Assembly: GCF_031157355.1 (NCBI RefSeq)
Contig: NZ_JAVIFT010000001.1
Coordinates: forward strand, 186,001 to 250,000
Reading direction: 5' to 3'
DNA from: Hyphomicrobium sp. LHD-15
GTDB taxonomy: Bacteria > Pseudomonadota > Alphaproteobacteria > Rhizobiales > Hyphomicrobiaceae
DNA length: 64,000 bases
Part shown: piece after piece, positions 55,780 to 64,000 of the stretch
How positions within the stretch are numbered: the first letter of the stretch is position 1
How the letters are laid out: each line of letters starts with the position of its first letter
Notes under the pieces: generated by a model
Databases searched by the model: none
Seen by the model: only the letters and a program-made list of their open reading frames with translations
Told to the model about the DNA's origin: nothing
Translations under genes and position numbers: made by a program

Positions 55780-56492
55780 ATTTCGTACTTCTCCTCGCCG
55801 GACATCAGCAATCCGGGCGCGTGTTGGCTTTCCCGTCCGACGAGCAGCCGCACGAGTGCGAGCGCCGACAGCGCACCGACGAACTGCGCCGCAATGAACA
55901 GTGGCACGCTGGCGAGATCGATACCCGCAAAGGTGTCCGAGAACGCCCGGGCCAGCGTCACCGCCGGGTTCGCGAATGACGTCGAGGCCGTGAACCAGTA
56001 GGCCGCCGTGATGTAGAGCCCGACGGACGTGGGCACCGCCAACGGTTTGGCCCGTGTCGTCAGTAGGATCGTCGCCACGAGGCCGAGCGTCGCGACCCAT
56101 TCGGAAAAGCCCTGGGACGCACCCTCGCGGGCCTTCATCGAGAGCTGCATCACTGGCAAATCGAACATCGCGTGTGCGGCCCATACGCCGATCACGGCAC
56201 CCGCGACCTGCGCGATCCCATACCCGGCCGCATCGCGGAGCGAGATGTCGCCTTTGAGGAGGAATGCGGCGGTTACGGCGGGATTGAGATGCGCGCCGGA
56301 AATCGGCGCGAGCATCGTGATGAGGACGATCAGGATCGCGCCCGTCGACACTGTATTACCAAGCAGGGCGATCGCCTCGTTGCCGCCGGCCAGCCGTTCG
56401 CCCATGATGCCGGAGCCGATTACGGCAGCGAGCAGCAGGCTTGTGCCGAACGCTTCCGCGAGCAGCCGTTGCGTTCGTGTCGGACTTTCCAT
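55776..56492 (-). CDS. aqpS: Aquaglyceroporin-type arsenite channel
   Basis: A 238-residue membrane channel with six helices and two NPA motifs, HLNPAVTAAF and FANPAVTLAR. In Sinorhizobium the AqpS channel replaces ArsB and lets arsenite leave down its gradient after ArsC makes it; the same arrangement is seen here (arsR-aqpS-arsC). Overlaps arsC by four bases at its end. Its ATG shares one base with the stop of the 26-codon open frame upstream. Confidence 0.92.
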   Translation of the reverse strand: MESPTRTQRLLAEAFGTSLLLAAVIGSGIMGERLAGGNEAIALLGNTVSTGAILIVLITMLAPISGAHLNPAVTAAFLLKGDISLRDAAGYGIAQVAGAVIGVWAAHAMFDLPVMQLSMKAREGASQGFSEWVATLGLVATILLTTRAKPLAVPTSVGLYITAAYWFTASTSFANPAVTLARAFSDTFAGIDLASVPLFIAAQFVGALSALALVRLLVGRESQHAPGLLMSGEEKYEI

Positions 56493-56572
56493 CAGGACCG
56501 CACGTGCTCGTGCGCCGAGGGTGCGTCGCGTCCGATATCGTCAAGGTCGCGGGGTTGCGAAGCGCTCATCAT
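56492..56572 (-). CDS. Possible 26-residue leader peptide in the ars operon
   Basis: An open frame of 26 codons (MMSASQPRDLDDIGRD then APSAHEHVRS) with GGGAGG five bases before its ATG and a TGA that overlaps the aqpS ATG (TGATG). aqpS itself has no good ribosome binding site of its own, so the small frame may be translated to couple aqpS expression. Its sequence is hydrophilic with no known domain. It could also be a remnant of a lost gene. Confidence 0.45.
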   Translation of the reverse strand: MMSASQPRDLDDIGRDAPSAHEHVRS

Positions 56573-56581
56573 AAGCCTCCC

Positions 56582-56917
56582 TTACTTGCAGACTGTTTTT
56601 GCTGACTTGAAGATCGCGCCGCACAGCTCGGGCTGCCCCTGGCAGCAATCCTCGGTCAGATAGGTCAGCAGCCGACGCATGCCATCGACGTGGATCGCAT
56701 AGCGGATGAAACGTCCTTGCCGCGTCGCCACGATGAGACCGGCCTGCTCCAGCTCCTTGAGATGAAAGGATGCGCCCGTCGGACTGATGCCGACTGCGTC
56801 CGCGATCTCGGAGGAAGGCAGGCCGGACGGACCCTTGTTCACCAGCAATCGAAACATCTTCAAGCGGTGCTCCTGCGCCAAGGCAGCGAGCATCGCAACG
56901 GCTGCTTCTTGTTTCAT
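56582..56917 (-). CDS. arsR: ArsR family arsenite-responsive repressor
   Basis: A 111-residue winged-helix repressor. The DNA-reading helix lies in SPTGASFHLKELEQAGLI and the wing in TRQGRFIRYAI. The arsenic site is probably the C-terminal cluster CCQGQPELC (Cys91, Cys92, Cys99), like the C-terminal type known from Acidithiobacillus rather than the E. coli helix-3 type, since no cysteines occur near helix 3. The start is ATG at 56917 or the GTG just before it; there is no ribosome binding site, and the promoter lies so close that the transcript may be leaderless. Confidence 0.92.
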   Translation of the reverse strand: MKQEAAVAMLAALAQEHRLKMFRLLVNKGPSGLPSSEIADAVGISPTGASFHLKELEQAGLIVATRQGRFIRYAIHVDGMRRLLTYLTEDCCQGQPELCGAIFKSAKTVCK

Positions 56918-56925
56918 CACGCAAT

Positions 56926-56945
56926 ACTACAATAATTATTGTAGT
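56926..56945. promoter_or_regulatory. Perfect 20-bp palindromic operator of the ars operon
   Basis: ACTACAATAATTATTGTAGT reads identically on both strands. On the minus strand it lies between a -35-like TTGCAC and a -10-like TAGTAT, with a spacer of 16 bases, and ends eight bases before the arsR ATG. ArsR binding here would block the promoter and is lifted by arsenite; inferred from family knowledge. Confidence 0.85.
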
Positions 56946-56981
56946 GTGCAAGTCTGAAGGGATGCCTTCGCTGGAAACGGA

Positions 56982-57014
56982 AAACGGCCCGCCGCATGGT
57001 GCGACGGGCCGTTT
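56982..57014. terminator. Terminator hairpin after the outer membrane protein gene
   Basis: AAACGGCCCG pairs with the right arm CGGGCCGTTT, with an inner CGC/GCG pair and a short loop. It lies downstream of the minus-strand gene at 57053-58468 and ahead of the ars operator. Weak T tract on the minus strand (GTTTTCC). Confidence 0.75.
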
Positions 57015-57052
57015 GATCGAAGTGTGTGTCCGGGCGCTAGGCCCCGATCACG

Positions 57053-58468
57053 TTAGAAGGAGAACTTGACGTAGGAGTTGACGTAGGCGCCTTCGCCACC
57101 GTGCGCTCCACCCGTGAAGCCGTTGTCGTCGTCCTCAACCCACTGATAACCGCCGGCGATGGACACGTCCAAGGGCAGTCTCGGAGACAGCTGGAAGGGG
57201 AACATCACGAAGGCACCGAGGCGGGTCGTGGCGTCGCCCTCTTCGCTCCAGATCTCGCCTTCGGGGCCGAACTTCACGCCGTTGCGGTTGGCACCGACAC
57301 GGAGCTGTCCGTAGAAGGTGTCGAACGCAGTCGAGTAGCTGGTGTCGAGGCCGACGTAGTAGGGCTTGTCGTCACCCGTCTCGAGTTCGAAGGCCACCTT
57401 GAAGCCGGTCTCGGTTCCGCGAATGTCGTTGGTCGGGTCATCCGGCGAGAGGTCGATGTCGCGGACTTCCATACCGACATATGCGATGGCGCTCGTGGTG
57501 CCGAAGTAATGGAGGTAACCGAGCATCACGTCGACCAAGCGATCCTTGGCGTCGATGTCGTCGCCGCCGGGGCCGTACGAATAGTCGGAGTAGATGCCGA
57601 AGGTGCGTGCGACGAGACCACTGCGCGAGAAGTCACCGTTGAGCGCGTAGACACCGCCGGAGTAGAGCGACCAGATGTCCTTCGCGACGTCGATACCGCC
57701 GTAGGTGATGGCCTTGGTGGTGCCGCTAGAGCCGTACTCCGAGCCATGGAAAGGCTCGCCGCGGCCAAGCTTGTAGATCAGGCCAATGCGGCCGGTCCAG
57801 AGCTCGGGATCTTCCTTGTCGACGTAGTCGACACCGAAGAGTGTGCCCGCGTTGGTGGTCTCTTCGTCATACTTGCTGTAACGGACTTCGCCGCGCAGGT
57901 AGAAGTTGTTACCGAGCCTCGTTTCGAGGCCGCCGCCGAGGAAATAACCGTCAAAGTAGACGGAGTTCTTTCCGGGCGCGATCACGCCGCTGTTCTCGAT
58001 ATCCCACCAACCGTCGTTGTCGAAGTGGGCGCGCGTGTAACCGGCGGTCACGAAAGCAAGCGTATTGGGCGTGAGCAGAGCGCCGAACCGACCGCCGATG
58101 GCGAAGGAGCGATCGATGACCATGCCGTCGCCGCGATCGCCGCGCTCGATGTTGGACCAGTCGACGTCAATAAATGCGCCGATGACGTAGCGTTCCCAAA
58201 CCTGGCAATCGACGCCCCAGACCAGCGAGACGAGACCGCCGTCGGCGTCTTCGCTGACCGATGAGCGATCGCCGCTGGAGTCGCGATAATTGTTTTTGGA
58301 GTCGTTGTGGCCGTAGCCGATGCTGGCACCGAAGTACGGACCCGACCATGTCGGCGCCGCCGGCGCGACCGTATCCTTCAAGGACGGCATTCCGTCCGCG
58401 AAGGCCGCACTGCTCGCCATTGCGAGCGACAAGCCACCTACGATCGAAGTCACCTTGCGCATATTCAT
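57053..58468 (-). CDS. Two-barrel outer membrane protein: Omp25-like plus BcsS-like
   Basis: A 471-residue protein with a signal peptide (about 1-24). The first half (about 25-235) resembles Omp25/Omp31 barrels: TWSGPYFGASIGYG, FAIGGRFGALLTPNTLAFVTAGYT, NFYLRGEVRYSKYD, ending ...GRIGLIYKLG. The second half (about 245-471) begins ITYGGIDVAKDIWSLYSGGVY and looks like BcsS, a barrel found with cellulose genes in alphaproteobacteria (from memory). The chain ends in VNSYVKFSF with a terminal Phe, the usual barrel end signal. The ATG at 58468 is chosen as GGGGGAA lies six bases upstream; the frame also includes a TTG at 58474. A terminator follows. Confidence 0.8.
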   Translation of the reverse strand: MNMRKVTSIVGGLSLAMASSAAFADGMPSLKDTVAPAAPTWSGPYFGASIGYGHNDSKNNYRDSSGDRSSVSEDADGGLVSLVWGVDCQVWERYVIGAFIDVDWSNIERGDRGDGMVIDRSFAIGGRFGALLTPNTLAFVTAGYTRAHFDNDGWWDIENSGVIAPGKNSVYFDGYFLGGGLETRLGNNFYLRGEVRYSKYDEETTNAGTLFGVDYVDKEDPELWTGRIGLIYKLGRGEPFHGSEYGSSGTTKAITYGGIDVAKDIWSLYSGGVYALNGDFSRSGLVARTFGIYSDYSYGPGGDDIDAKDRLVDVMLGYLHYFGTTSAIAYVGMEVRDIDLSPDDPTNDIRGTETGFKVAFELETGDDKPYYVGLDTSYSTAFDTFYGQLRVGANRNGVKFGPEGEIWSEEGDATTRLGAFVMFPFQLSPRLPLDVSIAGGYQWVEDDDNGFTGGAHGGEGAYVNSYVKFSF

Positions 58469-58793
58469 AAGCAATTCCCCCGTGCATTGCCGCGCTCAGG
58501 AAAACGCAAGGACTAATTTCCACCGCAAGCGATATGGAGCTACAAACCCGTGATTCACGCTCTAATGTCGAGCGGAAGATATTCTATGTTGCTATTCGGC
58601 TATTGAACGCGTCTCTCGCGCCACGCTCTCGAACCTGCAATACAGCCGCCCGCTAGAAAACAATCCGTGCTTGTGCGGGCAGACATGGGTTCGTGAGAGT
58701 GAGTCGATTCGGCGTATAGCACGCAAAGTGATTCGCGCATCCTCATGAATCGAGGGATGCACAACTCCGTGCGCGATATCGATTCGCCGGAGC
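58469..58793. other. Intergenic region upstream of the two-barrel outer membrane protein
   Basis: About 325 bases, relatively AT-rich near the outer membrane protein start. No convincing gene, operator or hairpin found. It likely holds the promoter of the outer membrane protein. Confidence 0.5.
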
Positions 58794-59345
58794 TCAGTTC
58801 ACCGGTGCGGTCACGTTCGGCGTGACAAGCCCGACGGGCACGCCATCCGGATCGGCAACGATCGCAAGCCGCCCAACATTGATGGCATCGAAGGGCGCTT
58901 TGAGAACCTTGCCCCCCTTCTTCAATGCCTCCATCACCGCGTTGTCGACATTGGCAACCTGAATGTAAGCGATCCAACCAGGCCGGACGCCCTCGGCACC
59001 GGTTCCCTCGGGATTGGTTGCGCCGGCCACTTCCTGGCCTTCGTGCGTGAAGACGGTGTATTCGGTCTCGCCGGGATTGGGGGGACGGGAGGTGTCGTTG
59101 GACGCGACGATTTTCGACGACCATCCGGCAACCGCCGCATAGAACTCGCGGCTGCGGGCCGGGTCGCTGCTGACGAGCTCGGACCACCACACGGTGCCGA
59201 CGTCCGCGGCCGAACCGGCTTGAGACGCATTTTCCGACAAAGCCACGCTCGACTGCAGGGCAAGAGCAGCAAACGCACAGACAGCAACACCGCGCGCGTA
59301 TTTCAGGACTGGTTTCAGGACCGGGGCAACACTCGAACGACGCAT
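58794..59345 (-). CDS. Secreted VOC/glyoxalase-like protein
   Basis: A 183-residue protein with a signal peptide (about 14-38) and a VOC fold half-module: [40 protein letters not shown] and [18 protein letters not shown] proteins often bind metals and act on small molecules, but secreted forms are uncommon. No partner is obvious. The ATG at 59345 has AGAGGAGC about six bases upstream. Confidence 0.8.
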
Positions 59346-59452
59346 TTTCAGCTCCTCTTCGGAACAACGACCGACGTTGAGATCCCGAAGTGCAATTCGA
59401 ATGCCAGTTGTCGGATCACCGACGCGCGCTTTCCCTGCTCCTGAAGACGTTC

Positions 59453-60205
59453 TCAGGATTTCGGACAGTCGAAGATGTAGGTAAACCCGGGGAACGTCCG
59501 GTAGTCGGCCGCGGGGTCGAACGGGACGACCGAGACCGAACGATCATCCTCAGGCGGTTCATGTAGGCCGAGCATATAGAGCGGGTCGATCAGCCTCGCG
59601 CTTCTGTTGCGCCATTCGCGGCCGCCAAAGCGATTGGTGGTCCAGGTGAGACGGTCGGCATCGGCCTCCCACACCTCCCAATGGACTTCCGGCAGATACT
59701 TCGCGTGACCTCCGGGACGGGAAACGCGGGCCAATTGCATTCCCCGGGGCACCTTCTGACCAACCTGGAGATGCTTGATCTCGTCGTAGCGAAGGTGATC
59801 GTAGACGGTGTAGTAGAACGGCGCGCCGTCGTCCAAATTCAGCTCGGATGCCTTGTGAACCAGGAGCAGGGCGCCCTCGTTGCCCCAGCCCCAGTTGGCT
59901 TCCCATACGGCTTTCACGACGCCGGGCCCCGGCGCGAGGATCCATTCGCCCAGACGGCCACCGTCGACGCCGGTGTGAATCTCCTGGCGGTGCGACCCGT
60001 CCACATCCACCCAGCTCGCATAGAGCGATGTCAACGGCGAGCACGCATAGCCTTGCGGATAGACCGGAACCAGGCTGGTGCCACGAACGTCGTAGCCTTT
60101 CTTCATTCCGCTCACGTCATCATCCGCAATATGTGCGACGGCCACGTTGCAGCCCGCGAAAAGGAAAAGTGCGACAGCCTTCCATATGACAACCACGCGC
60201 AACAC
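59453..60205 (-). CDS. M23-like lipoprotein, probably degenerate peptidase
   Basis: A 250-residue protein. The start is set at GTG 60205 because it yields an 18-residue lipoprotein signal with lipobox LFAGC (Cys19); the frame is open to 60406. The body resembles LytM/M23 domains: [23 protein letters not shown] with the H-x3-D ligands, [10 protein letters not shown], and VHWEVWEAD at the position of the usual H-x-H. There the first histidine is replaced by glutamate, so cell-wall cleavage is doubtful and it may be a regulator or binding protein. It is downstream of no visible partner. Confidence 0.65.
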
Positions 60206-60828
60206 ATCTCTCTCGCTAGCTGTCAGAACGTATCGGGCATAACGCGGCCTTACGCCCACCCACATTGCCGGAACGGACACGGAGCTGCTCCGGTTCGCCG
60301 TAGTTAATCTTAAAATGGCCGCTGATTTCAGCAGGGCAAGACGACCCCGAGCCCTCTCGCCCGTGCGCTTCCGCCGGGTTGCGTCAAACCCGTACGCGTT
60401 CACCATTTGGCGTTCCAGGCTAGGACATTTGCCCCATTTCGGCGTGGCCCGCGCCCTGCCCTCACTCGTGCTTTTGGCCGCTCTATGCGGCCTCTAATGC
60501 AGCCGAGTTGTGCAGGCCAAAGCTGCTTTTCTTCCTGCAAACGACCATAAGACAAGGGCTTTCGGCTCTCCAGACCGGACAAGACCGGATGGTGGCGCCC
60601 GTTGGCAGATCCCCCTCGAAAACCCCTGGCATACGCCTTGCTCCCTTCGTCTCGAAACTAGAAACCGAGACCGAGGATGACCGCCTGAGTTCGAGCTGCC
60701 TTGCCGAGTGTCCGGCCGCGCGGCGCACAACCTAGACGATCCCGCACAATCGAAGCTCCTGCAAGCTGCTGTCACCCCCGACAGCGGCAACGAGATCGAT
60801 TGTGCCTCGCCCAACGAGGCGCATGTCA
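60206..60828. other. Intergenic region before the peptide synthetase
   Basis: About 620 bases between divergent genes. Open frames here lack ribosome binding sites, domains and a consistent codon pattern. It probably contains the promoters of the M23-like lipoprotein and the synthetase. GAGG at 60816-60819 precedes the synthetase start. Confidence 0.5.
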
Positions 60829-63800
60829 ATGCTCAATACAGGCTGGGGAGCCCAAACACGACGCGCGCACAAGCTGTCGTCGGCCCGCCTCCTGCACCTC
60901 TTTTTCGAGGCGCAGGTCGAGCTGCGTCCGAACAAGTCCGCAATTGAATTCGCCGACGAAGCGCTGAGCTACGCCGATCTCGATCACCAGGCGAACCAGA
61001 TCGCCCACAGCCTCGTCGCGCGTGGTGTCGGCCCGGGCGACCTCGTCGCGCTTTATCTCAAGAAATCTCCCCGGCTTTTCGCCGCCATGCTCGGCATTCT
61101 CAAAGCCGGCGCCGGCTACGTCCCCATCGACCCCAAGGTTCCGCTCGAGCGTATTCGCGCCATTCTCGAGGACTCGCGCGCGACCGACGTCATCACGGAA
61201 CACGACCTCGCCGAAACGCTCGACGGCGCCGTTGCGACGCGCCTCCTCAGGCTCGACCTCGAAAGCGGCGCGATCGCCCGGCTGCCGACCACGCCGCCCG
61301 AGCCGCGCCGCGCGATCGATCCCAGCGACCTCTGCTACGTGATCTATACGTCCGGCTCCACCGGACGCCCCAAGGGCGTGATGATCGAGCACCGCAACGC
61401 GGCCACGTTCGTCAGGAGCCTGCGCACGGTTTACAAAATAACCGCGAAAGACCGTATCTACCAGGGCTTCTCGACCGCGTTCGACGCCTCCGTCGAAGAA
61501 ATCTGGGCCGCCTTCTCGCGCGGCGGCACGCTTGTCGTGCCGAGCGAAGAGGTCATGACCTCTCCCGGCGACGTCGCCGATTTCATCAACGAACACGAGA
61601 TCACCTACTTCTCGACCGTGCCCACGATGCTCGCGATGATCGATCGCGAGCTTCCGACCGTTCATACGCTCGTGCTCGGCGGCGAAGTCTGCTCGAGCGA
61701 GCTCGTCGCACGCTGGGCGAAACCCGATCGCCGGTTGCTCAACACCTACGGCCCGACCGAGGCTACCGTCGTCGCGACATGGACCGCGTGCGCGCCCGGC
61801 GAGGTTGTCAGCATTGGCGCGGCGCTGCCCGGCTATGCGGCGTACGTTCTCGACGAGGACATGCATCCGGTCGAGCCCGGTGCTTCGGGTGAATTGTATA
61901 TCGGCGGCGCTGCTGTCGCGCGCGGATACATGAACCTGCCGGACCTCACCGCCCAGCGCTTCATTCCGGATCCGTTCGACCCAACCGGAACCTCCCGCCT
62001 CTACAGAACCCACGACCATGTCCGTCTCGGCGAGCATGGCGAGTTGTACTTCGTCGGCCGGCTGGACGATCTCGTCAAAATCCGCGGCTTCCGCGTGGAG
62101 CTCTCCGAGATCGAAGCCGTGCTGATGATGCATCCTTCGATCAAGGCTGCAGCAGCGCGCGTGGTCGATACCGACACGCTCAAGGAACTCGCGGCCTACG
62201 TGGTCTGCGACGGCGGAGGCGCCGCGCTCGATCGCGATAGCCTCAACGCTCTTTTAAGGGAGCGGCTGCCGCCCTACATGGTGCCGCAATACCTCGACGT
62301 GCTCGACGTTCTGCCGATGATGGCGAGCGGAAAGATCGATCGCAAAAGCCTGCCGCTTCCGCAAAAGCCGCTGGTCTCGGCCCATACCATCGTGGCGCCC
62401 GCCGACGACATCGAGCGCAACATCGCGGACGCTTGGCAGGAGACCTTCCGCCTGTCCGAGATTTCCGTGGTATCCGACTTCTTCGTCGACCTCGGCGGCC
62501 ATTCCATGCTCGCGGCCCAGGCGCTGACGCTGATGCGCCGGAGCACGGGCCTCACCCATCTTTCGGTACGCGACGTCTACGCGCATCGCACGATCCGCGC
62601 GCTTGCCTCCCACATCCGCGAGACGGAGCAGCCCCGTTCCGACCGCGACGACGTCACGGAGGTCGAACCGCAGGATTGCGAGACCGCGTCCGATCAGGCG
62701 GCGCCGGGTGAAGCTGCCTTCAACAGCGTGCATCCCCTGGTGCGGTGGACGACGGCGACGCTTCAGGCGCTGGTCGCAACCGCACTCTACGGCCTGCTTG
62801 CAGCGCCGCTCACATATACCGTGCTCATCATGACGAGCGTGATCGACGGGCACGTCGACTGGTTCGTCGCGGCCGCGATCACGACCGTGGTCGGATTTAC
62901 GGTCTGGCCGTTTTTCCTGCTGTTGAGCATCGCCGTGAAGTGGATCGTGGTGGGCCGTTACAAGCCCGGTCGCTACCCGGTCTGGAGCTTTTACTATCTG
63001 CGCTGGTGGATCGCGAACCGGTTCCAGGTTATCGCCTGGGCCGAGATGTTTAAAGGCACGCCGCTGATGAGCCTCTATTGGCGGGCCATGGGCGCCAATA
63101 TCGGCCGCAACGTTACGCTATCGACGCACCTGTGCACCGCATTCGACATGGTGACGATCGGCGACGACACGAGCGTCGGCATCGAGACGCAGATCCTCGG
63201 CTATCGCGTCGAGGGTGGTTATCTCGTGATCGCTCCGGTCACGATCGGCAAGGAATGCTTCATCGGCATGCAGTGCTCGATCGGGCTCGGCGCGCGCATG
63301 GGCGACGGAGCACGCCTCGACGACATGTCTCTCCTGGCCGACGGCATCGAGATGGCGGCCGGCGAAGCGCGTCGCGGCATTCCGGCGCTGCCCGCCGAAG
63401 TTCCGGTTCCGACGAGCAGCCGAGAAACGCCTCCTTCCACGTGGCTGCGGCGAGCTGGCCTTGCCATGACGCGCGCGTTCTACGGCACGCTGCATCTCGG
63501 CCTCATCTACGTCATGGGCTACTTCCTGATCCTGACGACCCTTCCGGCCGTCGCGCTCGTGCTAGGCAGCCTGTACCTTGGCGGTCCATGGTGGGGCATC
63601 GCGGCTGCATTCGCAGGCATCCCCGTCTGGCTCTTCTCCTACGTACAGGGCGCTATTCTCCTGAAGCGGCTGATCGGACCGCTCGGAGCCGGCACCAAGT
63701 CGATCTATAGCGTCACTTACCTGCGCCATTGGTTCTCCGCCTATCTGCTCGAGAACACCAAGACGATCCTGATGCCGGTGTATGCCACGGTCTATTTCCC

Positions 63801-64000
63801 GCGGCTTCTGCGGGCGTTCGGCGCAAAGATCGGCAATGGCGTGGAGATCTCGACCGTCTCGCACATTTGCCCCGACGTGCTCGAAGTGGGCGACGGAAGC
63901 TTTCTTGCCGATGCCTGCGTCGTGGGCGGCGAGCGCATCCATAACGGCACGCTCGAAATCGCTCCGGTCCGGATCGGCTCGCGCACCTTCATCGGCAACA
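60829..64000 (+). CDS. Pls/PosA-type non-ribosomal peptide synthetase (5' part, truncated by window end)
   Basis: The frame stays open to the window end, giving 1057 codons. An adenylation domain (about 20-520) has the ATP loop YTSGSTGRPKG near 173, Asp219 in the amino-acid-binding TAFDASVEEIW, TYGPTEATV, RLDDLVKIRGFRVEL and the catalytic Lys in SGKIDRKSLP. A carrier domain follows with the phosphopantetheine Ser559 in DLGGHSML. Then membrane helices (about 642-708), a left-handed beta-helix region (about 755-830, GANIGRNVTLS, VTIGKECFIGMQCSIG), more helices near 885, and a second beta-helix part near 998. This adenylation-carrier-membrane architecture is that of epsilon-polylysine synthetase (Pls) relatives. 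Start ATG 60829 (alternative 60823). Confidence 0.88.
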   Translation, partial: MLNTGWGAQTRRAHKLSSARLLHLFFEAQVELRPNKSAIEFADEALSYADLDHQANQIAHSLVARGVGPGDLVALYLKKSPRLFAAMLGILKAGAGYVPIDPKVPLERIRAILEDSRATDVITEHDLAETLDGAVATRLLRLDLESGAIARLPTTPPEPRRAIDPSDLCYVIYTSGSTGRPKGVMIEHRNAATFVRSLRTVYKITAKDRIYQGFSTAFDASVEEIWAAFSRGGTLVVPSEEVMTSPGDVADFINEHEITYFSTVPTMLAMIDRELPTVHTLVLGGEVCSSELVARWAKPDRRLLNTYGPTEATVVATWTACAPGEVVSIGAALPGYAAYVLDEDMHPVEPGASGELYIGGAAVARGYMNLPDLTAQRFIPDPFDPTGTSRLYRTHDHVRLGEHGELYFVGRLDDLVKIRGFRVELSEIEAVLMMHPSIKAAAARVVDTDTLKELAAYVVCDGGGAALDRDSLNALLRERLPPYMVPQYLDVLDVLPMMASGKIDRKSLPLPQKPLVSAHTIVAPADDIERNIADAWQETFRLSEISVVSDFFVDLGGHSMLAAQALTLMRRSTGLTHLSVRDVYAHRTIRALASHIRETEQPRSDRDDVTEVEPQDCETASDQAAPGEAAFNSVHPLVRWTTATLQALVATALYGLLAAPLTYTVLIMTSVIDGHVDWFVAAAITTVVGFTVWPFFLLLSIAVKWIVVGRYKPGRYPVWSFYYLRWWIANRFQVIAWAEMFKGTPLMSLYWRAMGANIGRNVTLSTHLCTAFDMVTIGDDTSVGIETQILGYRVEGGYLVIAPVTIGKECFIGMQCSIGLGARMGDGARLDDMSLLADGIEMAAGEARRGIPALPAEVPVPTSSRETPPSTWLRRAGLAMTRAFYGTLHLGLIYVMGYFLILTTLPAVALVLGSLYLGGPWWGIAAAFAGIPVWLFSYVQGAILLKRLIGPLGAGTKSIYSVTYLRHWFSAYLLENTKTILMPVYATVYFPRLLRAFGAKIGNGVEISTVSHICPDVLEVGDGSFLADACVVGGERIHNGTLEIAPVRIGSRTFIGN

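Overview
The window reads as a GC-rich alphaproteobacterial chromosome, most likely from the order Hyphomicrobiales (Rhizobiales) and plausibly a Hyphomicrobium-like genus. The basis is family content: a MucR/Ros regulator, the DUF6456 plus DnaA-like HTH pair, DUF1491/DUF5330 small proteins, an NAD-dependent formate dehydrogenase operon (fdsGBA-fdhD-fdsD), CTAG-ended palindromic intergenic repeats and an AqpS-type arsenic operon. This is inference from gene families; no marker gene such as 16S rRNA is present.

Layout. 1-5.9 kb: small cell-envelope and conserved alphaproteobacterial proteins, SufE, and MucR. 6.4-12.7 kb: oligopeptidase B, a sirtuin, a secreted C2-like protein, a periplasmic catalase-like peroxidase, and a membrane protein with a phage-primase-type C-terminal domain. 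13.4-20.7 kb: peptidoglycan-binding protein, CutA, NAD kinase, a two-gene c-di-GMP-responsive polysaccharide synthase/HlyD operon, and a nitroreductase. 20.8-28.8 kb: a secreted von Willebrand A protein with a related partner, an amino-acid-type binding protein, cystathionine beta-lyase and a POT peptide transporter. 29.1-33.7 kb: aldehyde dehydrogenase with two DUF779 paralogues and a cysteine hydrolase, a lower-GC two-gene unit, and a cupredoxin. 33.8-41.0 kb: the formate dehydrogenase operon behind its LysR regulator. 41.5-53.4 kb: TadG-like VWA protein, lipoprotein, malic enzyme, CDF metal exporter, Tat sulfatase, J-domain membrane protein and a siderophore receptor. 53.6-60.2 kb: RibD-like reductase, tRNA-Arg(TCT), RlpA-like protein, arsenic operon, a two-barrel outer membrane protein, VOC protein and an M23-like lipoprotein. 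60.8-64 kb: the first ~1057 codons of a Pls/PosA-type single-module peptide synthetase that runs off the window.

The clearest candidate for something undescribed is a ~271-bp intergenic element present twice (2853-3123 and 41069-41340). The copies differ by substitutions that are compensated across three predicted stems, including an 18-bp stem that is perfect in both copies despite four base-pair replacements. That pattern points to selection or copying of a folded nucleic acid rather than a protein. A second, smaller palindromic family (31784-31822 and 55234-55360) also occurs. Other points of interest are an arsR promoter whose operator lies between the -35 and -10 with an apparently leaderless start, a tandem Omp25-like/BcsS-like barrel fusion, and the Pls-type synthetase.

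All family names come from reading motifs and remembered family patterns; no database search was possible.
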